Of a DNA stretch of 46,509 nucleotides, positions 32,728 through 40,929 are shown piece after piece; positions within the stretch are counted from its first letter, which is position 1; every line of letters starts with the position of its first letter. The position numbers were made by a program, and so were the translations under genes. The notes below the pieces were generated by a model. The model searched no databases and had not been told where the DNA came from. It saw only the letters and a list, made by a program, of their open reading frames with translations. The stretch comes from Bradyrhizobium sp. Lineage in GTDB: Bacteria; Pseudomonadota; Alphaproteobacteria; Rhizobiales; Xanthobacteraceae. The stretch lies in NCBI RefSeq assembly GCF_027307225.1, contig NZ_DAHUXJ010000130.1, positions 1 to 46,509 on the forward strand. The letters are read 5' to 3'.

Positions 32728-32770
32728 TCCCGACGGCAAGCCCTTCGAACCCTTCGGAAAGGACTCGGGA
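32728..32770 (-). promoter_or_regulatory. S6:S18-type autoregulatory leader of rpsF
   Basis: Read on the minus strand: a basal helix TCCCGA/TCGGGA (32765-32770 with 32728-32733), an upper hairpin GTCCTT-TC-CGAA-GGG-TTCG-AAGGGC, and on the 3' side a one-sided 6-nt bulge TTGCCG directly above the basal helix, so CCG sits in the bulge. This is the published layout of the S6:S18-binding rpsF leader (two helices and a bulged CCG mimicking 16S rRNA). It ends 27 nt before the start codon, just before the ribosome site. Confidence 0.7.
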
Positions 32771-33143
32771 TCAAGCTCAAGAAGGCGGAAGCACGGGACG
32801 ACGGGCCGACTGGCCCTGCCACATCAAAACACCGATAAAAGGTGAAGTTGCTGAGACCGTCCGTTCAGCTCCCGGCCGGGACCCACGGATGTGCCGCGTT
32901 ATAAGCATTTTGGGCTCGCTGGCAAGCAAAAGCCGGTGGATCGTAGCTGCTACGGAACCTGCACCGAGCGCCCTGGCTTGACATCGGGCGCCCCCGCGGT
33001 GTCTTTCGGCCGCAGCTTGCGGGCGCGATTTGCGGCCAACTGTGCCATTCTGGATCCAGAATTTCTCGCAAGATATTGAAAAATAATCATAACCCTTGCC
33101 TTCTCGTTGAGGGGCGGCAGGAAATGGATGTCCGAGGACGCGC
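32771..33143. other. Divergent rpsF/fabD intergenic region
   Basis: No gene is visible. The rpsF promoter lies within it (listed). For fabD a TTGACA occurs at 32978-32983 but no good -10 follows at normal spacing, so no fabD promoter is called. Confidence 0.5.
32898..32925 (-). promoter_or_regulatory. Sigma-70 type promoter for the rpsF operon
   Basis: On the minus strand TTGCCA (32920-32925) and TATAAC (32898-32903) are separated by 16 bases, a good housekeeping match. Transcription would start near 32891, giving a leader of about 190 nt that includes the S6:S18 structure. Confidence 0.6.
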
Positions 33144-34103
33144 ATGACGGCAGCATTCACCTTTCCAGGTCAGGGTTCCCAAGCCGTCGGTATGGGCAAG
33201 GCGCTGGCCGAGGCTTTCCCTGCGGCTCGCGCGGTGTTCGACGAGGTCGACGTGGCGCTCGGCGAAAAGCTGACGGCGGTCATTTGGGAAGGCCCGGGTG
33301 AGACGCTGCAGCTCACTCAAAATGCCCAGCCGGCGCTGATGGCAGTCTCGTTGGCCGCGATGCGAGTGCTGGAAAGCGAAGCCGGTTTCTCCGTTGCCAA
33401 ACACGCCGCTTATGTCGCTGGGCATTCGCTGGGCGAATATTCCGCGCTGGCAGCAGCAGGCAGCCTTTCCATCAGCGATACCGCACGCTTGCTCCGCACT
33501 CGCGGCCTCGCCATGCAGAAGGCCGTTTCCGTCGGCGCTGGGGCGATGGCCGCCTTGCTCGGTCTCGACTATGAGACGGCGGTCGCGGTGGCTGACGAAG
33601 CCGCTCAGGGACAGGTTTGCCAGGCTGCGAACGACAATGGCGGCGGCCAGGTGGTTGTTTCCGGCGACAAGGCCGCCGTCGAGCGCGCGGTCGAGATTGC
33701 GAAATCCAGGGGTGCCAAGCGCGCGATGCTACTGCCGGTCTCCGCACCGTTTCATTGCCGGCTGATGCAGCCAGCTGCGGATGCGATGGCGGAAGCGCTC
33801 GCCGGCGTTATCATCAAGCCGCCTGCCGTACCCGTGGTATCTAACGTATTGGCCGCTCCAATCAGCAAACCCGACGAGATCCGCCGCAGGCTGATCGAAC
33901 AGGTCACGGGTACGGTGCGCTGGCGAGAGTCGGTGGCGTATATGGCGGCTCACGGGGTGACTCGCTTTTTCGAAATCGGTTCGGGCAAGGTGCTCAGCGG
34001 ATTGGTCAAACGCATTGTCGAAGGCGCGGCTGGTGTTTCGGTTGGTGGACCGAATGACATTGTTTCGGCGAAGGATGCGCTCGCGGCGGCGCAGTCATCG
34101 TGA
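33144..34103 (+). CDS. fabD: Malonyl-CoA:ACP transacylase
   Basis: A 319-residue acyltransferase loading malonyl onto ACP for fatty-acid synthesis. FTFPGQGSQAVGMG is at the N-terminus, the catalytic Ser95 is in GHSLGEYSAL, a conserved Arg follows in LLRTRG, and the catalytic His lies in APFHC. The length is normal. First gene of the fab cluster, 18 bases ahead of fabG. Confidence 0.96.
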   Translation: MTAAFTFPGQGSQAVGMGKALAEAFPAARAVFDEVDVALGEKLTAVIWEGPGETLQLTQNAQPALMAVSLAAMRVLESEAGFSVAKHAAYVAGHSLGEYSALAAAGSLSISDTARLLRTRGLAMQKAVSVGAGAMAALLGLDYETAVAVADEAAQGQVCQAANDNGGGQVVVSGDKAAVERAVEIAKSRGAKRAMLLPVSAPFHCRLMQPAADAMAEALAGVIIKPPAVPVVSNVLAAPISKPDEIRRRLIEQVTGTVRWRESVAYMAAHGVTRFFEIGSGKVLSGLVKRIVEGAAGVSVGGPNDIVSAKDALAAAQSS

Positions 34104-34121
34104 GTTTTGAGGAAAGAAAAG

Positions 34122-34859
34122 ATGTTTGATCTCACCGGCAGGAAGGCGCTCATCACAGGCGCGAGCGGGGGCATTGGTGGTGCAATCGCGCAGGCCCTGC
34201 ACCGTCAAGGCGCGACGGTGGCCATTTCCGGCACGCGGCGCGAGGCTTTGGATACGCTTGCCGCTACGCTGAGCGAGCGGGTTCATGTGCTGCCCTGTAA
34301 TCTCTCCGATGCGGCCGAGGTCGAGGCGCTCGTACCGACCGCCGAGACCGCCATGGGTCAGGTCGATATTCTCGTCGCCAATGCCGGCATCACGCGCGAC
34401 AATCTTTTTGTGCAATTGCGTGACGAGGATTGGGATGACGTGATCAATGTCAATCTGACTGCGACTTTCCGTCTTGCACGTGCGGCGACCAAGCTGATGA
34501 TGCGCAAGCGCTTCGGTCGCATCATCGCGGTGACGTCGGTGGTCGGCGTCACCGGCAATCCCGGCCAGGCCAACTACACAGCCTCAAAGGCCGGTCTGAT
34601 CGGCCTGATCAAGACGCTCGGCGCCGAATACGCCCGGCGCAACGTCACGGCCAACTGTATCGCCCCGGGCTTCATTGCCACGCCAATGACCGACGCGTTG
34701 AACGAGAAGCAGCGTGAGGCGATCCTGACGAAGGTTCCTGCGGCGCGGCTGGGTACACCGGACGACATCGCTGCCGCAGCGGTCTATCTCAGCTCCAACG
34801 AAGCCGCCTACGTGACCGGCCAGACCATTCATGTGAACGGCGGAATGGCCATGATTTAG
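34122..34859 (+). CDS. fabG: 3-oxoacyl-ACP reductase
   Basis: A 245-residue NADPH-dependent SDR. The cofactor loop is TGASGGIG at 12-19, NAG at 87-89, catalytic S139, Y152 and K156 (NYTASKAGLIG), and the TPMTDALNEKQRE lid and terminal VTGQTIHVNGGMAM are FabG hallmarks. The ATG at 34122 sits behind GAGGAAAG; an upstream alternative at 34107 adds five unneeded residues. Confidence 0.96.
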   Translation: MFDLTGRKALITGASGGIGGAIAQALHRQGATVAISGTRREALDTLAATLSERVHVLPCNLSDAAEVEALVPTAETAMGQVDILVANAGITRDNLFVQLRDEDWDDVINVNLTATFRLARAATKLMMRKRFGRIIAVTSVVGVTGNPGQANYTASKAGLIGLIKTLGAEYARRNVTANCIAPGFIATPMTDALNEKQREAILTKVPAARLGTPDDIAAAAVYLSSNEAAYVTGQTIHVNGGMAMI

Positions 34860-34975
34860 CGGTTTGATTCAGGCTGCCCCGACGGGGCGAAGCGCCGCCC
34901 GGACCGGTGGCCGAGGCTTGTAGTCAAGGCATTGGAAGTATGGTAACCGAACGCCGGTGAGGGGCAAAGAACACC

Positions 34976-35003
34976 ATTGCAGGATGAGGAAACCCTGTAT
35001 ATT
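34976..35003 (+). promoter_or_regulatory. Possible promoter for acpP
   Basis: ATTGCA (34976-34981) and TATATT (34998-35003) are spaced by 16 bases, 140 bases before acpP. The rest of the 286-bp fabG-acpP gap shows no gene, only a 5-bp GC hairpin at 34876-34888. A separate acpP promoter would fit the high need for ACP. Confidence 0.35.
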
Positions 35004-35145
35004 GGCGATGCGGAGCCTGTCATCGTGCGCCGGGTCCGTGTCGGCCGTGACGGGCCCAAAGACTATGCGCGATTGCGAAGAAATTCACGACCACGATGGC
35101 TCGTACGTCTTGGGTCGATCCAATGGAACAGCACGAGGTTGAGCG

Positions 35146-35385
35146 ATGAGTGAGATTGGCGAGCGGGTTAAGAAGATCGTGGTCGAGCACCTTGGTGTCG
35201 AACCCGAAAAGGTGGTCGACAATGCGAGCTTTATTGACGACCTCGGCGCCGACAGTCTCGATACGGTCGAGCTCGTGATGGCCTTTGAAGAAGAATTCGG
35301 TTGTGAGATTCCCGACGATGCCGCGGAGACGATTTTGACCGTCGGCGATGCGACTAAATTTCTGGAAAAGAACGCGAAGAGCTGA
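35146..35385 (+). CDS. acpP: Acyl carrier protein
   Basis: A 79-residue, acidic carrier with the phosphopantetheine attachment Ser37 in the perfect DLGADSLDTVELVM motif. The helix I start SEIGERVKKIVVEHLGV and terminal FLEKNAKS match rhizobial AcpP. It sits between fabG and fabF, preceded by GAGCG and followed by a hairpin. Confidence 0.97.
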   Translation: MSEIGERVKKIVVEHLGVEPEKVVDNASFIDDLGADSLDTVELVMAFEEEFGCEIPDDAAETILTVGDATKFLEKNAKS

Positions 35386-35415
35386 CGCCCCCGCGCGGGA
35401 GCTGACGGGATGGAA

Positions 35416-35437
35416 GGGACCGTGGACTCGCGGTCCT
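35416..35437 (+). terminator. Hairpin between acpP and fabF
   Basis: GGACCG (35417-35422) pairs with CGGTCC (35431-35436), extended by wobble pairs on both sides, around a GACT tetraloop. No T-run follows. It probably stabilises the acpP message or partly attenuates fabF. Confidence 0.45.
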
Positions 35438-35483
35438 GCCGTTCATTGTCGGTGACCGCGAATCGTGGGCTGGAGTGATTTGG

Positions 35484-36749
35484 ATGAGGCGGGTTGTCGT
35501 CACAGGCCTTGGCATCGTCTCGCCGCTTGGCTGTGGCATCGAGCCGACCTGGAAGCGGATCCTGAACGGCGAAAGCGGCGCCCGGAGGATCGAGACCTTC
35601 GACGTCTCTGATCTGACCAGCCAGATCGCCTGTGTGGTGCCGCGCGGCGACGGAAGCAATGGCACCTTCAATGCCGACCAGTGGATGGAGCCGAAAGACC
35701 AGCGCAAGGTCGACGACTTCATCATCTTTGCTATGGCAGCGGCGCGGCAGGCGCTCGACGACGCCAACTGGCATCCCGAAAACGAGGAAGACAAATGCGC
35801 CACCGGCACCATGATCGGTTCCGGGATCGGCGGTCTGTCCGGCATTGCTGACACCTCGATCCTTCTGAAGGAGCGTGGGCCGCGCAAGGTGTCGCCGTTC
35901 TTCATACCAGGCCGCCTGATCAACCTCGCGTCCGGATACGTGTCGATCGAGCACGGGCTCAAGGGCCCCAATCATTCCGTCGTCACTGCCTGTTCGACGG
36001 GGGCGCATGCCCTTGGCGACGCGAGCCGGCTGATTGCGCTGGGCGATGCGGATGTCATGGTCGCTGGCGGGACCGAATCGCCGATTTGCCGGATCGGAAT
36101 GGCCGGCTTCTGCGCCGCACGGGCGCTGTCGACGTCCTTCAACGAAACGCCGGAAAAGGCATCGCGCCCCTACGATAAGGATCGCGACGGCTTTGTCATG
36201 GGAGAGGGGGCCGGCGTCGTGGTGCTCGAGGAATACGAGCACGCCAAACGGCGCGGCGCCAAGATATACGCCGAGGTGGTCGGCTATGGACTGTCCGGCG
36301 ACGCTTACCACATCACGTCGCCGTCGCCGGACGGCGATGGCGCCTTCCGCAGCATGAGTGCCGCGCTGAAGCGCGCCGGAATCACGGCCTCCGATCTCGA
36401 CTACATCAACGCCCACGGCACCTCGACGCAAGTGGGCGACGAAATCGAGCTCGGGGCCGTGGAGCGGCTGCTCGGCAACGCCGCTTCCAGGGTATCAATG
36501 TCCTCGACCAAATCGTGCACCGGGCATTTGCTTGGTGCAGCCGGTGCGATCGAGGCGATTTTCAGTATTCTTGCGATGCGCGATAGCATCGCGCCGCCGA
36601 CCATCAACCTCGACAACCCGTCGGTGGAAACTGCGATCGATCTGGTGCCGAAAACGGCGCGTCGGCGCGAAATCAGTGTTGTGTTGTCAAATTCTTTTGG
36701 TTTCGGAGGTACAAACGCTTCCGTGATTCTGCGGCGCGTGATCGATTAG
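35484..36749 (+). CDS. fabF: 3-oxoacyl-ACP synthase II
   Basis: A 421-residue condensing enzyme. It starts MRRVVVTGLGIVSPLGCG; catalytic triad C170 (VVTACSTGAHA), H311 (INAHGTST) and H348 (SCTGHLLGAAG) are all present, and the end is SNSFGFGGTNASVILRR. ATG 35484 is preferred; a GTG at 35475 adds three residues. The TAG stop forms the start of a degenerate palindromic-repeat copy. Confidence 0.96.
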   Translation: MRRVVVTGLGIVSPLGCGIEPTWKRILNGESGARRIETFDVSDLTSQIACVVPRGDGSNGTFNADQWMEPKDQRKVDDFIIFAMAAARQALDDANWHPENEEDKCATGTMIGSGIGGLSGIADTSILLKERGPRKVSPFFIPGRLINLASGYVSIEHGLKGPNHSVVTACSTGAHALGDASRLIALGDADVMVAGGTESPICRIGMAGFCAARALSTSFNETPEKASRPYDKDRDGFVMGEGAGVVVLEEYEHAKRRGAKIYAEVVGYGLSGDAYHITSPSPDGDGAFRSMSAALKRAGITASDLDYINAHGTSTQVGDEIELGAVERLLGNAASRVSMSSTKSCTGHLLGAAGAIEAIFSILAMRDSIAPPTINLDNPSVETAIDLVPKTARRREISVVLSNSFGFGGTNASVILRRVID

Positions 36750-36797
36750 TGCTTATTCGCCATCGCAGGCGCGCAATGCGAATGTTAGAATCAATTC
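36747..36797 (+). repeat. Degenerate copy G of the palindromic family (5' arm mostly lost)
   Basis: It starts TAGTG at the fabF stop codon; the 3' inner arm TGCGAATGTTAGAATC is intact in type, but only ATTCGC (36755-36760) remains to pair with GCGAAT (36778-36783). The 3' arm is nearly identical to copy H. Confidence 0.55.
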
Positions 36798-36930
36798 CCG
36801 GCGCGCGTCCGATCGCGTAGAACTTCACCGTTTCGCCGCATTCGGTGACGATTCCTAGGTCTGGGCGAGACCAACGGCCGTCGCCACGCGCGAAGGTCGC
36901 GATTGAACCGACAGGACTCAGGTTGCATCG

Positions 36931-38175
36931 ATGAGTGAGAGGCCGCCCATTTCGCCTAGGAGTCCGCGTGCCGCACTGGAGCCCGAACAGGTTCCACTGC
37001 CGCCAAAGCGGTCGGAGCGTGCCCGCAATCCGTTCATCGTGGTGGGCAATGCGATCATCACCTTCATTCTGTTCGTGATGATCGCCGTCGGGGGCACCTA
37101 TATCTACGGCAAGCAAAAGATCGAAGCGCCTGGTCCCCTGCAGGAGGACAAAATCGTCAATATTCCGACGCGCGCTGGCGTGACCGATATTGCGGAGGTT
37201 TTGCAGCGCGAAGGGGTCATCGACAATAATCGCTGGGCATTTATCGGTAGCGTATTTGCGCTCAGGGCGCGCTCCGAGCTCAAGCCCGGTGAATATCAGT
37301 TCCAGAAGAGAGCCAGCCTGAGAGACGTCATCAGCACCATTGTCGACGGCAAGGTGGTTCAGCATTCCATCACCGTCCCCGAAGGCCTGACCTCCGAGCA
37401 GATCGTCGCCCGCCTCTCCGACAACGATGTTTTCTCAGGCTCAGTGCGCGAAATACCTCGTGAAGGAACGCTGCTGCCTGAGACCTACAAGTTCCCCCGC
37501 GGCACCCCGCGAGAGCAGGTCATTGCCCGGATGCAGCAGGCCCAGAAGCGCGCACTTGCCGAGATATGGGAACGTCGCAGCCCCGATCTTCCGATCAAGA
37601 CGCCGGAGCAGCTGGTAACGCTTGCTTCGATCATCGAAAAGGAAACCGGCAAAGCGGACGAGCGCAGTCGGGTTGCGTCGGTGTTCGTCAATCGACTGCG
37701 GCAGAAGATAAGGTTGCAGTCGGATCCCACAATTATTTACGGGCTCGTGGGCGGCAAGGGGACCTTGGGCCGCCCGATCAAACGGGGCGAAATTCAGCAG
37801 CCGTCGCCTTACAACACCTATGTGATCGACGGCTTGCCGCCCGGGCCCATTGCAAATCCGGGCCGGGCTTCGCTCGAGGCTGCCGCCAATCCCGCGAGGA
37901 CGCGCGATTTGTATTTTGTGGCCGATGGTACTGGAGGTCACGCCTTCAGCGACACCTACGATCAACACCAGAAGAACGTTGCCAAGCTGAGGGCGATGGA
38001 AAAGCAGATCCAGAACGATACGGTCGAGCCGGCCGAGGATCCCCCGCCGACTGCGGCCAACGCGTCTGCGGATTCGCCGTCGCCGCCGGTCGCGCCGGTA
38101 AAGCCGGCCAAGAGGCCGCGCAGCCGGCAGGGCGCGTCGCAATCCTCTTCATCCGCTCCGGCTGTTCAGCGGTAA
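36931..38175 (+). CDS. mltG: Endolytic murein transglycosylase MltG
   Basis: A 414-residue inner-membrane enzyme thought to cut nascent glycan and terminate strand growth. A Pro-rich cytoplasmic N-terminus, one membrane anchor at about 36-58, a LysM-like region (IVNIPTRAGVTDIAEVLQREGVI) and the YceG catalytic domain: PEGLTSEQI, LLPETYKFP, and the catalytic Glu236 in ASIIEKETG, with LQSDPTIIYG and SPYNTYVIDGLPPGPI following. A disordered Pro/Ser tail closes it. Its place after fabF is the same as in E. coli (fabF-pabC-mltG, with pabC missing). Confidence 0.95.
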   Translation: MSERPPISPRSPRAALEPEQVPLPPKRSERARNPFIVVGNAIITFILFVMIAVGGTYIYGKQKIEAPGPLQEDKIVNIPTRAGVTDIAEVLQREGVIDNNRWAFIGSVFALRARSELKPGEYQFQKRASLRDVISTIVDGKVVQHSITVPEGLTSEQIVARLSDNDVFSGSVREIPREGTLLPETYKFPRGTPREQVIARMQQAQKRALAEIWERRSPDLPIKTPEQLVTLASIIEKETGKADERSRVASVFVNRLRQKIRLQSDPTIIYGLVGGKGTLGRPIKRGEIQQPSPYNTYVIDGLPPGPIANPGRASLEAAANPARTRDLYFVADGTGGHAFSDTYDQHQKNVAKLRAMEKQIQNDTVEPAEDPPPTAANASADSPSPPVAPVKPAKRPRSRQGASQSSSSAPAVQR

Positions 38176-38194
38176 CGTCCAGGGCGTGGACCCC

Positions 38195-38218
38195 TCCCGA
38201 TCCCTTCGGTGATCGGGA
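38195..38218 (+). terminator. Hairpin with UUCG-type loop after mltG
   Basis: TCCCGATC (38195-38202) pairs perfectly with GATCGGGA (38211-38218); the loop contains C-TTCG-G, the very stable tetraloop. It lies 20 bases after the mltG stop. No T-run follows, so terminator activity is uncertain. Confidence 0.5.
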
Positions 38219-38276
38219 AGTGAGGACCGCAAATTCCACTTTTGCGTCGGACGCGCTAAGCTTGCGCGCACTCGGA

Positions 38277-38310
38277 TAGAGTCGATGCAAATGTTAGAAT
38301 CGGACCACTA
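38277..38310 (+). repeat. Half copy H of the palindromic family
   Basis: Only the 3' half is recognisable: TGCAAATGTTAGAATC, a 3-nt GGA spacer at the bulge position and CCACTA, followed by G (CTAG end). No matching 5' arm is found upstream. It lies between mltG and yicC. Confidence 0.5.
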
Positions 38311-38354
38311 GCGAATCCTTGGCCCAAAGCTTCCGTTTCGGAGAATTCCACGCG

Positions 38355-39242
38355 ATGGTCTTGTCGAGTATGACCGGCTTTGCCCGCAGCCACGGTGCCA
38401 GCGGGCCTTATACGTTCGAATGGGAGCTGAAGTCGGTCAACGCCAAGGGGCTCGACCTGCGCCTTCGACTGCCGCCCGGATGGGACGAACTGGAGACCTT
38501 CGCTAAAAAGCGGGCGGGGGAGGTGCTGTCGCGCGGCACGATCTACGCCAATCTCAACGTGAAGCGCGCCAACGCATTGTCGACGGTCCGCATCAACGAA
38601 GACGTTCTGGCCTCGATTGTGCGCGTCGCCGGGACGCTCGCCAGCAGGATCGACGCTGTGGCCCCCAGTGTCGACGGCTTGCTCGCCATCAAGGGTGTGA
38701 TCGAGGTGATCGAGCCGGAAACCGACGAGGCGGAGGATAAGGCTGCCAAGGATGCTGCAGCGGCCGCGTTTGATCAGGCGCTGGCCCATCTTCTCGACAT
38801 GCGCCGTCGCGAGGGGGCGGCGCTAGGCCAGATCCTGCTGCAGCGAATGGACGAGGTCGAGCAGCTGGCGAAGAAGGCGGAAGCGGCGCCGGGACGCAAG
38901 CCGGACGCGATCAAGGCCCGTCTTGCCGAACAGATTGCTGCGCTACTGGAGACATCGGACCGCTTTGATCCCGATCGCCTCACTCAGGAAGCGCTTCTGA
39001 TTGCTGCAAAGGCCGATATTCGCGAGGAGCTCGACCGCATCGCGTCTCACGTGGCTCAGGCACGTGAGATGATTGGCAAGGGCGGGCCCGTCGGCCGGCG
39101 CCTTGATTTTCTTGCGCAGGAATTCAATCGCGAGGTCAATACTTGTTGCTCGAAGTCGAACGATATCGAATTGACCAACACCGGCCTTGAAATGAAGAAC
39201 GTGGTGGAGCAATTCCGCGAACAGGTGCAGAATCTGGAGTGA
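38355..39242 (+). CDS. yicC: YicC family endoribonuclease
   Basis: A 295-residue soluble protein. The N-terminal YicC domain starts MVLSSMTGFARSHG and the C-terminal DUF1732 domain ends GRRLDFLAQEFNREVNTCCSKSNDIELTNTGLEMK...REQVQN, both textbook. Family members cleave RNA. ATG 38355 corresponds to the conserved S-M-T-G-F start; an ATG or alternative at 38319 adds 12 residues partly from spacer. It is followed by gmk, the usual alphaproteobacterial pair. Confidence 0.93.
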   Translation: MVLSSMTGFARSHGASGPYTFEWELKSVNAKGLDLRLRLPPGWDELETFAKKRAGEVLSRGTIYANLNVKRANALSTVRINEDVLASIVRVAGTLASRIDAVAPSVDGLLAIKGVIEVIEPETDEAEDKAAKDAAAAAFDQALAHLLDMRRREGAALGQILLQRMDEVEQLAKKAEAAPGRKPDAIKARLAEQIAALLETSDRFDPDRLTQEALLIAAKADIREELDRIASHVAQAREMIGKGGPVGRRLDFLAQEFNREVNTCCSKSNDIELTNTGLEMKNVVEQFREQVQNLE

Positions 39243-39267
39243 GGCATGGCGGATCGAGAGCACAGCG

Positions 39268-39903
39268 ATGTCGGTTGAACGGCGCGGGTTGATGTTTGTG
39301 CTGTCCTCGCCCTCTGGCGCGGGCAAGACGACACTGTCGCGTCTCTTGATCGAGCGGATGCCGGGCCTGAAGATGTCGGTATCGGCAACGACCCGGCCGA
39401 TGCGGCCCGGCGAAGTCGACGGCCGCGATTATCTGTTCGTCGATCAAGCTCGTTTCAAGCAAATGGTCCAGCGCAACGAATTGCTGGAATGGGCGACCGT
39501 ATTCGACAACAGCTACGGCACGCCGCGCCCTCCCGTCGAGGCGGCCTTGTCGGCCGGGCAGGACGTCCTGTTCGACATCGACTGGCAGGGTACGCAGCAA
39601 TTGCGCGAGAGGGCCCGGGCGGATGTGGTGAGCGTCTTCATTCTGCCGCCATCGGCCGCTGACCTCGAGAAGCGCCTTCACAGCCGCGCCCAGGACAGCG
39701 ATGCCGTCATTCGCTCACGCATGAGCCGCGCCACGCATGAACTCAGTCACTGGGCGGAATACGACTACATCGTCATCAATCACGACGTCGACGAAGCGTT
39801 CGCCGAAGTTCAGTCGATCCTGAAGGCAGAGCGGCTCAAGCGTGAACGCCGCACCGGCTTGACGACGTTCGTCCGCGACTTGCAGCGGCAGTTGGAGAAA
39901 TAG
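39268..39903 (+). CDS. gmk: Guanylate kinase
   Basis: A 211-residue enzyme phosphorylating GMP to GDP. The P-loop is SSPSGAGKTT at 13-22; the GMP-binding region has SATTRPMRPGEVDGRDYLFVD and NSYGTPRPPVE, and the lid has SRMSRATHELSHWAEYDYIVIN. The convergent next gene ends only 6 bases away, with no terminator in between. Confidence 0.96.
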   Translation: MSVERRGLMFVLSSPSGAGKTTLSRLLIERMPGLKMSVSATTRPMRPGEVDGRDYLFVDQARFKQMVQRNELLEWATVFDNSYGTPRPPVEAALSAGQDVLFDIDWQGTQQLRERARADVVSVFILPPSAADLEKRLHSRAQDSDAVIRSRMSRATHELSHWAEYDYIVINHDVDEAFAEVQSILKAERLKRERRTGLTTFVRDLQRQLEK

Positions 39904-39909
39904 CCGACA

Positions 39910-40782
39910 TCACCTCTGGGCGTACCGTGGCGCACGCCGGACAGACTCTGGTTTTCGGCCGCCTGACGCGGCCGCGGCTCCTGCGCTGCGGGCAAATCGC
40001 GGGCGGTAATCCCGATGATCGGGATAGGGATGTTCCGAGAGGATGATGCGATCGTCGTCCGTTGTCTCCCAGACTGGCCCTCGCGCCGCCTGCGCCACGC
40101 GGCGGCGCAGGCGGCGACCGACGCCTCGTCGCTTGGCGATGAGCGCGGCGGCGCCGGCGAACGCTAGCGCGCCGAGCATGCCTGCGACCAGGGTCCGAAT
40201 CGTTTCCGGCTGAACCGGCGCGGACAAATTGGCGGGGGCGGCCGACGGAGTGGCTGTTTGAGCAGGCTCGACGGAAGGCTGCGGAACATCGTTGGCGGGA
40301 GCGGGCGTGGCGGGCGCCGAGTTTTGCACGGTGCTTGCCGCCGGAACGCTCGGCCAGCGCGTGGCGACAGACGGGGCTGCATTCCAGATCGATGTGTTTG
40401 TAGAAGTTGCCTCGCTGGCGCCGCTGCCGGCAGGGGTGGCGGCGACGCTGGCAGGCGGGTTGGCTACCGGTTTGTCCTGGGGACGAAATTCGGCGCGCGC
40501 ATCGGCAACGGACGGCTTTGCGGGCGGTGAGGGCGCGGTCGTGCTGTTTTGCGGCACGGCCTGCGATACGCTGCCGTCCTCAAGACGAAGATACCAGCAA
40601 TTGCGTTTGTTGACGTGGTCGATGTGATAACGCCAATGGCTGCCCGCTGGCGTTTCGCCGTTGGGAGCAGAAAGACAGGTATCGGGCGCTGCCGTCTCGC
40701 CGCGCGCTATCGTCGAAAGCGGAAGGCCCCCGAGAATGTTGACGAAAACGACTGACGCAATTCTTGCGGTTCGGCTTGGCAT
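39910..40782 (-). CDS. Exported protein of unknown function with C-terminal membrane anchor
   Basis: A 290-residue protein: a signal peptide (about 28 residues), then a small conserved block with C36 and C62 (PDTCLSAPNGETP, GSHWRYHIDHVNKRNCWYLR), a 120-residue Pro/Ala/Ser/Thr-rich linker, one hydrophobic helix at about 197-216 and a basic cytoplasmic-like tail (KRRGVGRRLRRR). The Trp/Cys block 'HWRY...CWYLR' recurs, from memory, in Bradyrhizobium periplasmic proteins of unknown role. It lies 147 bases after the dehydrogenase on the same strand. Confidence 0.65.
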   Translation of the reverse strand: MPSRTARIASVVFVNILGGLPLSTIARGETAAPDTCLSAPNGETPAGSHWRYHIDHVNKRNCWYLRLEDGSVSQAVPQNSTTAPSPPAKPSVADARAEFRPQDKPVANPPASVAATPAGSGASEATSTNTSIWNAAPSVATRWPSVPAASTVQNSAPATPAPANDVPQPSVEPAQTATPSAAPANLSAPVQPETIRTLVAGMLGALAFAGAAALIAKRRGVGRRLRRRVAQAARGPVWETTDDDRIILSEHPYPDHRDYRPRFARSAGAAAASGGRKPESVRRAPRYAQR

Positions 40783-40929
40783 GCTAGTCTCCGGTGAACG
40801 CAGTACTTTTCACCAGACAAACTTCGCCAAAAACTTGGGTCGCAATACGCCGCAAATCCGGACAGCGTGAGGCTTAATTCGGGCTCGTGCCCGATGCCTT
40901 CGACCCGGTCAGCGCGGACAAATTCTGCC

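Noticed and set aside
32978..33006. fabD promoter with perfect TTGACA
   Set aside because: The base pattern at normal -10 spacing (GTGTCT) is poor, so it is not supported.
35085..36431. 448-residue minus-strand frame opposite acpP and fabF
   Set aside because: Shadow; the plus strand has catalytic residues of both enzymes.
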